NCBI GenBank assembly: GCA_020638855.1
Contig: JACKHT010000001.1
Span: 372,001-436,000, forward strand
Length of the DNA stretch: 64,000 nt
DNA from: Planctomycetota bacterium
GTDB lineage: Bacteria; Planctomycetota; UBA1135; GCA-002686595
Reading direction: 5' to 3'
Positions 8,491 through 16,616 of the stretch are shown piece by piece. Below the pieces are notes generated by a model, which ran no database searches, was not told where the DNA came from, and saw only the letters and a list, made by a program, of their open reading frames with translations. Positions within the stretch are counted from its first letter, which is position 1; each line of letters opens with the position of its first letter. Position numbers and translations under genes: made by a program.

Positions 8491-9258
8491 TTAGTGAACC
8501 TTCAGGAACACGGGCGCATGGTCCGAGGGCTTGTTGCCTTCGCGGAACTCGGTATCCACCCAAACATCCTGTGCCTTGGCCAGCGCGGGCTCGGACAAGA
8601 GAAAGTGGTCGATGCGCAGGCCATTGCCCCGTTGGTAGCCCCGCGTGCGGAAATCCCACCAGGTGTAGACGCCCGCTTCCTCGTGGAATGTTCGGAAGGC
8701 GTCCTTCAAGCCGGGCTCCATGACCTTGGCCAGGGCTTCGCGTTCGGGCGTGCTGCACAGGATTTTCTCGCGCCACGCTTCGGGGTCGTACACGTCGCGG
8801 TCATCGAAGGTGATGTTGAAGTCCCCGGTCAAGACCACTTTCTCCGACATGGGGTACTCGGCGCGCACGTACTCGGCCAACCGCTCCAGCCAAGCCAACT
8901 TGTAGGCGTACTTCTCGTCTCCGACTTCTTTGCCGTTGACCACGTACAGATTGAGGATCATCCAGTCGCCGATGGTCACGCCGATAGCGCGCCTGGGCTC
9001 TTCAGGTCCGTCCCCCGGAAAACCCATGCGAATGTCCTCCATGCTGTGCTTGGAGAGCACGGCCACGCCGTTGTAGGTCTTCTGACCGTACATGGCGACC
9101 GAGTACCCGCGCTCTTCGATGGGCTCGAGCGGGAACAACTCGTCGAGGACCTTGGTTTCCTGCAAGCAGACCACATCCGGCTTGCGCGCATCGAGGAATT
9201 CGAGCACGCGCTCAAGGCGGGCCCGCACGGAATTGACGTTCCAGGTGACGATTTCCAT
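8491..9258 (-). CDS. xth: Exodeoxyribonuclease III (AP endonuclease)
   Basis: A 255-aa Mg-dependent exonuclease III/AP endonuclease of base-excision repair. The opening MEIVTWNVNSVRAR gives the first metal-site asparagine. LQETK carries the catalytic glutamate, LTGDFNI the catalytic Asp-Asn pair, and the ending SDHAPVFLKV the catalytic Asp-His. RTRGYQRGNGLRIDHFL is the DNA-binding loop region. The start is the ATG immediately before EIVTWN; twelve upstream codons are open but outside the family domain. It converges with the LON-domain gene and has no operon partner. Confidence 0.95.
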   Translation of the reverse strand: MEIVTWNVNSVRARLERVLEFLDARKPDVVCLQETKVLDELFPLEPIEERGYSVAMYGQKTYNGVAVLSKHSMEDIRMGFPGDGPEEPRRAIGVTIGDWMILNLYVVNGKEVGDEKYAYKLAWLERLAEYVRAEYPMSEKVVLTGDFNITFDDRDVYDPEAWREKILCSTPEREALAKVMEPGLKDAFRTFHEEAGVYTWWDFRTRGYQRGNGLRIDHFLLSEPALAKAQDVWVDTEFREGNKPSDHAPVFLKVH

Positions 9259-9305
9259 CCGATCAGCATAGCCGCCCGACGGCCCCATCGACACAATCGC
9301 GGTCC

Positions 9306-10625
9306 ATGCAAGCGCGCCTCCGCGAAATCTGGGCTTCCCTAAGCCGTGGACAGCGCGTTCTCATGGGCTTGGCGCTGCTCGTGTCGATCCTGGCGGTCGT
9401 GCAAGGCATGCACCGCGCAAGCAAGGGCCGCAATGCGCTGATCAAGTGGGGTCCGGTCTTCGAGGCGGTCGAGCGCGGCGAGCCCATCTACGGGGTCGGC
9501 GAGGAGGGGTACCCTACCCCACCGATCACGCTGATGGGCATGGCACCGTTCCATGCGCTGGGTCCCCAGCTGGGCGCGTTGGCTTGGGCGATCGCGCATG
9601 TGCTGCTCGCCTGGTGGATCCTGCTGCGCTGCTTCCGCATGGCGGCGGGCAGGGCGCGCGATGTGCCCTGGGGCCAACAGGCGCTGGTCCTGTTGCTTTG
9701 CACTCGAATCCTGCACTCGGAAGTCCAGCACGCCAACATCAACCTGTGGGTGGCCGCGTGCGTGACCCTGGGGGCTTGGCATTGGGGACAGGGTCGCCCG
9801 TTGCGCTCGGGTTTGGCTTTGGGGTTGGGCGCGGGACTCAAGGTCACCCCAGCCTTGGCGGCGATCTTCTATCTGCGCCAAAAGAGCGCCCGTGCTTTGT
9901 CGGGGATGGCCGCAGGCCTTGGTTTGGCCCTGGTGACGCCTATCGCCTGGCTCGGTCCAACGCGCACCTTGGCCATGACCCGCTCCTGGGCCGACCAAAT
10001 GTTGCTGCCCTACCTGCAAGGGCGCGACCTCGCCCTACGCCAAACCGAACACATCAACCAGAGCCTGTTGGGGTTGCTTGGGCGGCTGTTTGCCGATTCG
10101 GTCGCGATCCCCGCCGGAAAGACCTGGCCCACCGTGGATGTGAGCATCACGCTTTGGGCGCTCGATCCGGGCACCTTCCGCATGCTGCACTTGACGGCGG
10201 CGGTGGCGGTGATCGCGTTCTTGTGGTGGGCTTGCGCCCGGCCGCGCAGCACGGACTTGCGACCCCTGCGCGCGCTGGGTTGGTTTGGACTGGTGGGACT
10301 TTCGATGCTGCTCTTGTCGGAGCGCTCCTGGAAGCACCACCACGTGGTCTTGCCCTTGGCGGGCACCTTTGTGGCGACCTTGGCTTGGGGCGCGCCGGGG
10401 TTGCGACTGGCCGCGGGCTACCGGCGGTTCGCTCGGGCCGCGCTGTTCGTCGCGATCGTGCTCATCCTGGGGAGCGGCGAGGGCGTGCTTGGCAAGCACG
10501 GAGCCGACTGGGCAGAAGCGTGGGGCGCGTACACCTGGGCTACCATGGTTTTGACCGTGGCGGTTGGACTAGGACTTCAGGCCCTGGACCGGACCGCCCG
10601 GGGTCCTCAGCCAGAACCTACTTGA
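9306..10625 (+). CDS. Multi-pass membrane protein, GT87 / DUF2029-like glycosyltransferase family
   Basis: A 439-aa very hydrophobic protein with about nine to ten probable membrane segments. GLGAGLKVTPALAAIFYL (about residues 178-195) resembles the conserved lysine-proline helix of DUF2029 polyprenyl-phosphate mannosyltransferase-like enzymes, and SERSWKHHHVVL (about 338-349) resembles their conserved C-terminal histidine loop. Members use lipid-linked sugar donors on the outer face of the membrane. The acceptor here is unknown. The gene is divergent from xth by 47 bases and ends 70 bases before the helicase gene. Confidence 0.7.
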   Translation: MQARLREIWASLSRGQRVLMGLALLVSILAVVQGMHRASKGRNALIKWGPVFEAVERGEPIYGVGEEGYPTPPITLMGMAPFHALGPQLGALAWAIAHVLLAWWILLRCFRMAAGRARDVPWGQQALVLLLCTRILHSEVQHANINLWVAACVTLGAWHWGQGRPLRSGLALGLGAGLKVTPALAAIFYLRQKSARALSGMAAGLGLALVTPIAWLGPTRTLAMTRSWADQMLLPYLQGRDLALRQTEHINQSLLGLLGRLFADSVAIPAGKTWPTVDVSITLWALDPGTFRMLHLTAAVAVIAFLWWACARPRSTDLRPLRALGWFGLVGLSMLLLSERSWKHHHVVLPLAGTFVATLAWGAPGLRLAAGYRRFARAALFVAIVLILGSGEGVLGKHGADWAEAWGAYTWATMVLTVAVGLGLQALDRTARGPQPEPT

Positions 10626-10695
10626 GCGCCCCCGGAGCGTGGTCGGTGAAGCGGCCCAAAACGGCCTCCAAGTGTCCTCTGGGGGCCAAAAAGCC

Positions 10696-12576
10696 ATGGA
10701 TCCGGAGAAGGTTCGCCAAGTCCTACCCGGTTCGACTTATGCTATTCGGCTGGCAGATTCCTGCCCCTTCGCCCTAGTACCCCTGAATTTGCCATTGAGC
10801 CCCCAAAACAATCGCGGGAGAAGGCCTTCGACCGCCCGCAAGCCGCGCAGCAGTCGCCCGGCCCCCGCCCCCCTGCAGCCCCTCGAATCCCCCCCCGAAG
10901 TCGCCAGCTTCGCCGAATGGCCGGGATTGGGCACCGAAGTCCTTGGTGCCATCGCCGAGATGGGCATCACCGTGCCCACCCCCATCCAAGCGCTTTCGAT
11001 TGGAGCCGTGCTCGCAGGCAAGGACATGATCGCCAAGGCCGAAACGGGGACTGGTAAGACCTTGGCCTTCGGAGCTCCGATGGTCGCCAAGGTCGACCCC
11101 GCCCGTCGCTCGGTGCTGGGCCTCGTGTTGAGCCCCACCCGCGAACTGGCCGAGCAGGTTTTCCAAGTGCTCGCCACCCTGGGCGCCAAGCGCGGTCTCA
11201 AGTGCAACCTGATCGTCGGCGGCGAGCCGATGCAGCCTCAGGTCAAGAACCTGAAGGACGGCGCGCAGATTGTGGTCGGTACGCCCGGGCGCGTGCTCGA
11301 CTTGATGAACCAAGGCTTCCTCACCTTCCCGTGGACCGAGTTTGTTGTGCTGGACGAAGCCGACAAGATGCTCGAGATCGGGTTCATCGACGACGTCAAG
11401 AAGATCTTGGAGGCCTCGAACGAGTACCGACAAACCCTGCTCTTCTCGGCAACCTTTCCCCCGGCCCTGCTCGAACTCGCGCGCGCCTACACCCGCGACC
11501 CGCTCGAAGTGGCCACGGCCAGCGGGGTTTCCACCGCAGACACGGTGGCCCAATACTACCTGGAGGTCAACGAAGACGACCGCGCCCAGGACCTACGCAA
11601 CCTGATCCGCGCCAGCGGTCCCAAGGACGTGTTCTTGGTCTTCTGCGACCGGCGCACCGACGTGGATCGCATGATCCGACGGCTCGAGCGAGAACGGTTT
11701 TCGGTCAAGGCCCTGCACGGAGGTTACGACCAAGCCTCGCGCTTCCGGGTGATGGACGCCTTCCGCACAGGCGACGTCAAAGTGCTGGTCGCCACCGACG
11801 TCGCGTCGCGGGGACTGGACGTGAACCACGTGACACACGTGGTGAACCTCAACGCGCCGCGCGACGTTTCCGACTACACCCACCGCATCGGCCGCACGGG
11901 CCGGGCCGGGCGGACCGGTACGGCCATCACCTTTGTCGGCGGTGTGGACCGGCGTCGCTGGCGGGATGTCGAAGACGCTCTGCCCAAGCCCGTGGGCAAA
12001 CTGCAAACGGTGTACGAACTGTTTGAGGAAGCCAAGCCGCGCCGATCGAGCCGCACCCGAGAGGAATCCAGCGAGCGCTCTCCGCGCGAGCGGGATCGCG
12101 ATGGGGATCGCAACCGGGATCGAGAGCGCCCCACTCGCCCGGCCCGCGGTCGCAACAGCGAAGAAGCCCGGGACACCGATCGGGACGCCCCCGCCGAACG
12201 GGGACGCTCGCGTCGGCCTGCCAAGGAACCGGCCTTCGAGGCCCGTGAGAAGGACGAGGAACCGCGCCAGAACGAGCGCCCCCCCCGGGCCCGGCGCTCT
12301 CCGCGCCCCAGCGAGGAATCCGAGGGAGGCCGGCCTCGCAAGGGTCCGCGCCCGCTCAAGGACCGCGAGGAAGAATCCTTCCCCACTCCCAAGCCGCGCG
12401 AAACGCCCAAGCCGCGAGCCGAATCGAAAGAGCGTCCCGCGCGCACCCGGCGCGAAGAGCGCCCGACGCCCCCCTTGCAAGAGGTGCCCCGAGAGGCCAA
12501 GAAGCCCAAGTCGCAGGGCGCTCGGCCGCCCAAGCAAAGCCCCGAGGCTCCGGGTGGATTCGGAGCTGGCCTCTAA
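10696..12576 (+). CDS. DEAD-box ATP-dependent RNA helicase
   Basis: A 626-aa helicase with the standard motifs: a Q-like motif (PTPIQ), AETGTGKT at 115-122, PTRELAEQ, GTPGR, DEAD at 220-223, SAT, and HRIGRTGRAGR. A C-terminal tail of about 180 residues is low-complexity and rich in Arg, Glu, Pro and Lys, probably a disordered RNA-binding region. No DbpA domain is seen. The start is uncertain. The first ATG is used here, but residues 1-60 do not look conserved, and a promoter-like TTATGCTATT at about 10738 suggests that translation may begin later, perhaps at a TTG near 10789-10795. It is followed after 13 bases by a ferredoxin gene. Confidence 0.9.
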   Translation: MDPEKVRQVLPGSTYAIRLADSCPFALVPLNLPLSPQNNRGRRPSTARKPRSSRPAPAPLQPLESPPEVASFAEWPGLGTEVLGAIAEMGITVPTPIQALSIGAVLAGKDMIAKAETGTGKTLAFGAPMVAKVDPARRSVLGLVLSPTRELAEQVFQVLATLGAKRGLKCNLIVGGEPMQPQVKNLKDGAQIVVGTPGRVLDLMNQGFLTFPWTEFVVLDEADKMLEIGFIDDVKKILEASNEYRQTLLFSATFPPALLELARAYTRDPLEVATASGVSTADTVAQYYLEVNEDDRAQDLRNLIRASGPKDVFLVFCDRRTDVDRMIRRLERERFSVKALHGGYDQASRFRVMDAFRTGDVKVLVATDVASRGLDVNHVTHVVNLNAPRDVSDYTHRIGRTGRAGRTGTAITFVGGVDRRRWRDVEDALPKPVGKLQTVYELFEEAKPRRSSRTREESSERSPRERDRDGDRNRDRERPTRPARGRNSEEARDTDRDAPAERGRSRRPAKEPAFEAREKDEEPRQNERPPRARRSPRPSEESEGGRPRKGPRPLKDREEESFPTPKPRETPKPRAESKERPARTRREERPTPPLQEVPREAKKPKSQGARPPKQSPEAPGGFGAGL

Positions 12577-12589
12577 CACTCACCGAACC

Positions 12590-12997
12590 ATGGGCGGAAT
12601 CAATCCCTACCAGGACACCACCGAACCGGCCTTGCCCACCAAGGCCTACCGGATCACCTTCGAACCGCTGGGGAAGACCATCGAGGTCGACCCAAGCCAA
12701 CTGCCCGTTTCCGATGAGGGCTTTCCGGGCTCGATCCTCGACATCGCCATGGGTGCGGGCATCGAACTCGACCATGCCTGTGGCGGCGTGTGCGCGTGCT
12801 CCACGTGCCATGTGGTGATCGAGCAAGGAGCGGCGTCTTGCCAGGAAGCCAGCGAAGACGAGGAAGACATGCTCGACAGCGCCCCCGGCGTTCAGTTGAA
12901 CTCGCGGCTCGGCTGCCAAGCGGTCCCCAACGGGCAAGCGGACATCGTGGTCCGCATCCCGGGCTGGAACCGCAACCACGCCAAAGAACTGCACTAG
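12590..12997 (+). CDS. 2Fe-2S ferredoxin (adrenodoxin/Isc type)
   Basis: A 135-aa ferredoxin with ligands C64, C70 and C73 in HACGGVCACSTCHV and C109 in LGCQA, the spacing of Isc/adrenodoxin-type [2Fe-2S] proteins. Acidic residues after the cluster loop (ASEDEEDMLD) would form the partner-binding surface. It lies five bases upstream of ispH and directly downstream of a helicase gene. IspH needs a ferredoxin or flavodoxin as electron donor, so the pairing suggests a dedicated donor. It could equally serve Fe-S cluster assembly; no isc genes are in the window. The start is the ATG at MGGINPY, since the longer frame lies inside the helicase gene. Confidence 0.92.
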   Translation: MGGINPYQDTTEPALPTKAYRITFEPLGKTIEVDPSQLPVSDEGFPGSILDIAMGAGIELDHACGGVCACSTCHVVIEQGAASCQEASEDEEDMLDSAPGVQLNSRLGCQAVPNGQADIVVRIPGWNRNHAKELH

Positions 12998-13002
12998 TCG
13001 AC

Positions 13003-13992
13003 ATGGCCGATCCGACCGATCATCGAGCTGAGAATCAAGCCGCGAACCCAGGCGTCGACAAGCAGGTGCTGCTCGCCAACCCGCGCGGCTTTTGCGCTGG
13101 CGTGGACCGGGCCATCGAAATCGTCAAGCGCGCATTGGAGTTGTATGGAGCTCCCGTCTACGTGCTGCATGAAATCGTGCACAACACCCACGTATTGATG
13201 GACTTGCGTTCCCGGGGAACTGTGTTTGTGCGTTCGCTGGAGGAGGTCCCGCCGGGATCGGTGACGATCTATTCGGCCCACGGGGTTTCCGACGAGGTCG
13301 TCGCCCAGGGAAAGGCGCGCCAACTCAAGGTCATCGACGCCACCTGCCCGCTGGTCACCAAGGTGCACTTGCAAGCCGTAAACTATGCTGGCCAGGATCG
13401 CGAAGTGATCCTGATCGGACACGAAGGCCATCCCGAGGTTGAGGGAACCCGTGGACGCGTGCGCGGCACGGTGCACGTGATTTCCACCCCCGAGGAGGTC
13501 GCTCGGCTTGAGGTCAAGGACCCCGCCAAGCTGGCCTACGTCACCCAAACCACGCTATCGGTGGACGACACGCGGCAATGCGTCGAAGCACTCGAAGCTC
13601 GCTTCCCCTTGATCCAAGGGCCCAACCTCAAAGACATCTGCTACGCGACGCAGAATCGGCAGAACGCGGTCAAGGACCTGTTGCCCCAGGTGGACTTTCT
13701 GCTGGTGGTTGGATCCGCCAACTCTTCGAACTCGAACCGCTTGCGTGAGTTGGGCGAGCGCGGAGGGGTGCCCGCCTACCTGGTCGACCACCCCGACCAA
13801 ATCGAGCCCGCTTGGCTGGCGGGCCATTCCCGCATTGGGGTGACGGCTGGGGCTTCGGCTCCCGAGGCCCTCGTGGATCGCATCCTGAGCCGGCTCGAAG
13901 AGCTGGGCGTGGCCAAGACCCGCGAGAACGAGGGCCAAAAGGAAACCGTCGTGTTCCAGATGCCGCGCGAGATGGAGGCCTACCTGCCTTAG
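13003..13992 (+). CDS. ispH: 4-hydroxy-3-methylbut-2-enyl diphosphate reductase
   Basis: A 329-aa IspH (LytB), the last enzyme of the MEP isoprenoid pathway, reducing HMBPP to IPP and DMAPP with a [4Fe-4S] cluster. The three cluster cysteines are visible: C31 in NPRGFCAG, C115 in DATCPLV and C213 in DICYATQNRQ. SANSSNSNRL is the conserved substrate loop, and E-I-V-H-N provides the active-site histidine region. The start is the ATG five bases after the ferredoxin stop. The frame is open upstream into that gene, but homology begins about 20 residues after this ATG. Confidence 0.97.
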   Translation: MADPTDHRAENQAANPGVDKQVLLANPRGFCAGVDRAIEIVKRALELYGAPVYVLHEIVHNTHVLMDLRSRGTVFVRSLEEVPPGSVTIYSAHGVSDEVVAQGKARQLKVIDATCPLVTKVHLQAVNYAGQDREVILIGHEGHPEVEGTRGRVRGTVHVISTPEEVARLEVKDPAKLAYVTQTTLSVDDTRQCVEALEARFPLIQGPNLKDICYATQNRQNAVKDLLPQVDFLLVVGSANSSNSNRLRELGERGGVPAYLVDHPDQIEPAWLAGHSRIGVTAGASAPEALVDRILSRLEELGVAKTRENEGQKETVVFQMPREMEAYLP

Positions 13993-14066
13993 CCGGGAAC
14001 GACGTGAGATCTCGGGCTCCCGCGTGGCCTCCCGAGCGTCCAGGTGAAGCCGATCGTCCAACCAAG

Positions 14067-14098
14067 AAGTCCGCCGACCCCAGAGGATCGGCGGACTT
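14067..14098. terminator. Perfect 11-bp stem-loop between convergent genes
   Basis: AAGTCCGCCGA (14067-14077) pairs exactly with TCGGCGGACTT (14088-14098) around a 10-base loop. It lies between the stop of ispH and the stop of the DUF481 gene, so it probably ends transcription from one or both sides. There is no long T-run. Confidence 0.6.
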
Positions 14099-14152
14099 AG
14101 GACTGCGAGCAGGGGCTCGGCTTTCCCGAGCTCCGCTCCCCAATCGTGGGCA

Positions 14153-14941
14153 CTAGTACTGCCAGCCGACCGTCACGAGGAACAGGTTGTCCGAACGGTC
14201 GCGCCCCACGGCGGGGTTGTTGTTCCAATCCCAAATCCACTGGAACTGGGCCAGCATCGACTTGGTCATTTGGTACACGGCGCGCGTGTCCATGCGGCCA
14301 TACACGTCGCCCGAAGTCTCCACGCTGGGGAAGATTTCGGTGACCTGCCCAAAGCTCAGGCGTTCGGAATACGTCCAGTGGGCACGGTAAGCCAAACGAG
14401 CGGCCACGTAATCGTTGGTGCTACCGTCCTTGAACTCCTGGTTCAGGTAGGAGAGACCGGCTTCCCCAGCGAAACGCCACTCCTCGTTGTCGAGGAACAG
14501 GTGACCCAAACCAGCACCGGCCGCCCAACGCAAATCCAAGTTGGCTTGCTCGTCGGTGTCCGCGCTGGCCGTCAGAAACCAGTAGGTCTTCTCATCGAGC
14601 GGCATGTCGTACTGCGAGCGGATGCCGGCACGACGCTGGGTGCGGATACCGCCCTCTTCGGCGTAGTTCCAGTAGAGGTTGTTGGTCCAACGGTCTTTGT
14701 TGGAATAATCCTTGATAGCGTCAACCGTGGCAGAGAGGGTCTTGCGCTGGGTGTTGCCGTCGGAGTAGGTCAGGCCCAAAGTCACGCTTCCGGTCCACTG
14801 GTCCAACTTCTTGTCGGCATCGGCTGCATCGTCTGCGGTCAAGGGAGCCACGGAGAGCGCCAAAGACTCGACCGGTTGGGTCTGGTCCAGCGAGGGGGTG
14901 ACCGCGTGGAGCGCGGTCAAGACGAGAGGGAGAAACAGCAT
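14153..14941 (-). CDS. Outer-membrane beta-barrel protein, DUF481 family
   Basis: A 262-aa protein with a short hydrophobic signal sequence (MLFLPLVLTALHAV) and a body of alternating amphipathic beta-strands ending in an aromatic residue (VTVGWQY), as in outer-membrane barrels. GSVTLGLTYSDGNTQ is typical of DUF481 (YdiY-like) proteins. Its function is unknown in the family. It implies that the cell has an outer membrane. It is the last gene before the terminator hairpin and is 34 bases from the end of the B12-linked operon, so it may be read as its distal member. Confidence 0.8.
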   Translation of the reverse strand: MLFLPLVLTALHAVTPSLDQTQPVESLALSVAPLTADDAADADKKLDQWTGSVTLGLTYSDGNTQRKTLSATVDAIKDYSNKDRWTNNLYWNYAEEGGIRTQRRAGIRSQYDMPLDEKTYWFLTASADTDEQANLDLRWAAGAGLGHLFLDNEEWRFAGEAGLSYLNQEFKDGSTNDYVAARLAYRAHWTYSERLSFGQVTEIFPSVETSGDVYGRMDTRAVYQMTKSMLAQFQWIWDWNNNPAVGRDRSDNLFLVTVGWQY

Positions 14942-14975
14942 AGGTTTTGCAGGATGGGTTGGAGTGTTCCCGGGT

Positions 14976-15746
14976 TCAGCCCCGCAGAGAGCGCACTCCC
15001 TGAAGGAGGTCCCAGGCGTACGAAAGCCCCGGGAGGGTTCTAGATCCGTGCCATGTTAATGCCTCGCCGTCGGCCAAACGGAAGGCCTTTTGTTCAAAAC
15101 CCGGAAAACCTCTCCACTCTGTCATGTGCTTCTCTTGGAAAGGGAAAGGCTCGCTGCACAACAAGAGCACGTCCGGCTGACGCTCCCGAAGCTCGCTGGG
15201 CTCGATGGCCGGGTAGCGTTCCGGCGAGTCGGCGTAGACGTTGACGCCGCCCGCCAGACCGAGCAAATCCGTCAGATAGGTGTCGCCGCCGGCCACCATC
15301 CAGGGTTTCCGCCATATCAAGTACGCATAGCGCACCGGCGGAACGGTCTTGGCTAAGCGGGCAATACGCAAGACTTCGCTTTCGATGCGTGCTGCCAATG
15401 CTTCGGCCTCGTCGGTTCTTTCGATGGCTGCTCCCACCGAGCGGATCAAAGCAACCGAAGCCTCCACCGTCTTCGGAAACGACAGATGCAACCGCAAGCC
15501 GTGGGCACGCAAGGCTTCGCAGTCTTCCAAGCGATTCTCTTCTTCGTTGAGGAAGACGAGGTCCGGCTTCAGGCGCGCGATGCGCTCGACATCGGGATTC
15601 TTGGTCCCACCCACCTTCTCGATCGCAGCCACCCCCTGTTTGGGGTGGATGCACCAATCGGTGATGCCCACCAATTGGTTCCCTGCACCGAGCTGAAAGA
15701 TGAGCTCGGTGGTGCTCGGGCACAACGAGACCAGGCGCTTCGTCAT
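14976..15746 (-). CDS. BtuF-like cobalamin/metal-chelate binding protein without signal peptide
   Basis: A 256-aa helical-backbone metal-receptor protein (BtuF/FepB superfamily). It opens with KRLVSLCPSTTELIFQLG, has the GGTKNPDVERIARLKPDLVF segment of the N-lobe and a WLIWRKPW-like C-lobe (YLIWRKPWMVAGG). Relatives bind vitamin B12 or iron chelates for ABC import. No signal peptide is present when translation starts at the ATG that overlaps the previous stop (ATGA), so it may be cytoplasmic, as in several annotated stand-alone cobalamin-binding proteins. Being the distal gene of an operon with a B12-dependent mutase supports a corrinoid ligand, but this is inference. Confidence 0.75.
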   Translation of the reverse strand: MTKRLVSLCPSTTELIFQLGAGNQLVGITDWCIHPKQGVAAIEKVGGTKNPDVERIARLKPDLVFLNEEENRLEDCEALRAHGLRLHLSFPKTVEASVALIRSVGAAIERTDEAEALAARIESEVLRIARLAKTVPPVRYAYLIWRKPWMVAGGDTYLTDLLGLAGGVNVYADSPERYPAIEPSELRERQPDVLLLCSEPFPFQEKHMTEWRGFPGFEQKAFRLADGEALTWHGSRTLPGLSYAWDLLQGVRSLRG

Positions 15747-16612
15747 CCGACCGGCTGCAAGGCGTAGCGTCGCCCATCGGGGACGATGCGAGCGAACGGC
15801 ACCTCGGGATCGTGGTAGAACAATCCCAACCAAGCGCCCTCACTCGCGCGACGCAGCCACTCGCTACGCACGTTGTACGACCACTCCGCATTCAAATCGT
15901 AGGCCATGATGTACGGCGGCTGGATGTGGTGCGTGGTGGGCACCACGTCCGCCCAGAAAATGGCTTGCTGATCGGATGGGCCGCCATCGACTCGGATCAC
16001 CGCCACGCCGCTCGAATGGCCTCCCAGCACGTGTCCGTGAATCCCGGGCAACAGTTCGTCGCCATCGTGATAGCCCGTCAGCATGCCCGCATCCAACACC
16101 GCTTGGAGGTCCTCGGCGCGGTACGAAGCCTTGCGCACGGGATCGGGGTGCAACGCCGCTTCGATCTCGATTTGCGGGGCCATGTAGGCCGCGTTGGGGA
16201 AGCGCGGCAGCAGGGTGTCCCCTTCCTTGACAACCCAAGCCCCGATGTGGTCCCAATGGCAGTGGCTGGCGATCGCATGGGTGATCTCGGAAGCCGTCAC
16301 CCCCACCATGGCCAAACTCGCCTCCAGATTGCGCCCCCGATCGATGTGGTACATCGCGAGGTGCTTGGCTTCCCAGCGATCCCCCACGCCGCCCTCGATC
16401 AGGACCTTGTCGCTGCCCCGTTCGGCCAGAAAGCAGTTGAGCGCCAACTGGATCGTGTTGTCGGCGGCGGGGGGGGTCATCGACCGCCACAGGGCGGCGG
16501 GGACCACCCCCCACATGGCGCCACCGTCCAGGCGGAAGGTGCCGTCGGAAATGCAGGTCAGCTTCCAATCCCCAAGCTGCACGCTTTGGGGGGCGGCGTC
16601 GTGGGTGGCCAT
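15743..16612 (-). CDS. Metallo-beta-lactamase fold hydrolase
   Basis: A 289-aa cytoplasmic MBL-fold protein. The zinc-binding motif is SHCHWDHIG with H117, H119, D121 and H122. A later GGHSSG supplies a further histidine, and IFWADVVPTTHHI supplies the bridging Asp and last His. The family covers lactonases, thioesterases, glyoxalases and others, so the substrate is not determined. Its place between acyl-CoA dehydrogenase and a BtuF-like protein would allow a thioesterase or lactonase role in the acyl-CoA pathway. The start is the ATG at MATHDAAP; the stop overlaps the next gene by four bases. Confidence 0.85.
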   Translation of the reverse strand: MATHDAAPQSVQLGDWKLTCISDGTFRLDGGAMWGVVPAALWRSMTPPAADNTIQLALNCFLAERGSDKVLIEGGVGDRWEAKHLAMYHIDRGRNLEASLAMVGVTASEITHAIASHCHWDHIGAWVVKEGDTLLPRFPNAAYMAPQIEIEAALHPDPVRKASYRAEDLQAVLDAGMLTGYHDGDELLPGIHGHVLGGHSSGVAVIRVDGGPSDQQAIFWADVVPTTHHIQPPYIMAYDLNAEWSYNVRSEWLRRASEGAWLGLFYHDPEVPFARIVPDGRRYALQPVG

Positions 16613-16616
16613 GGTG

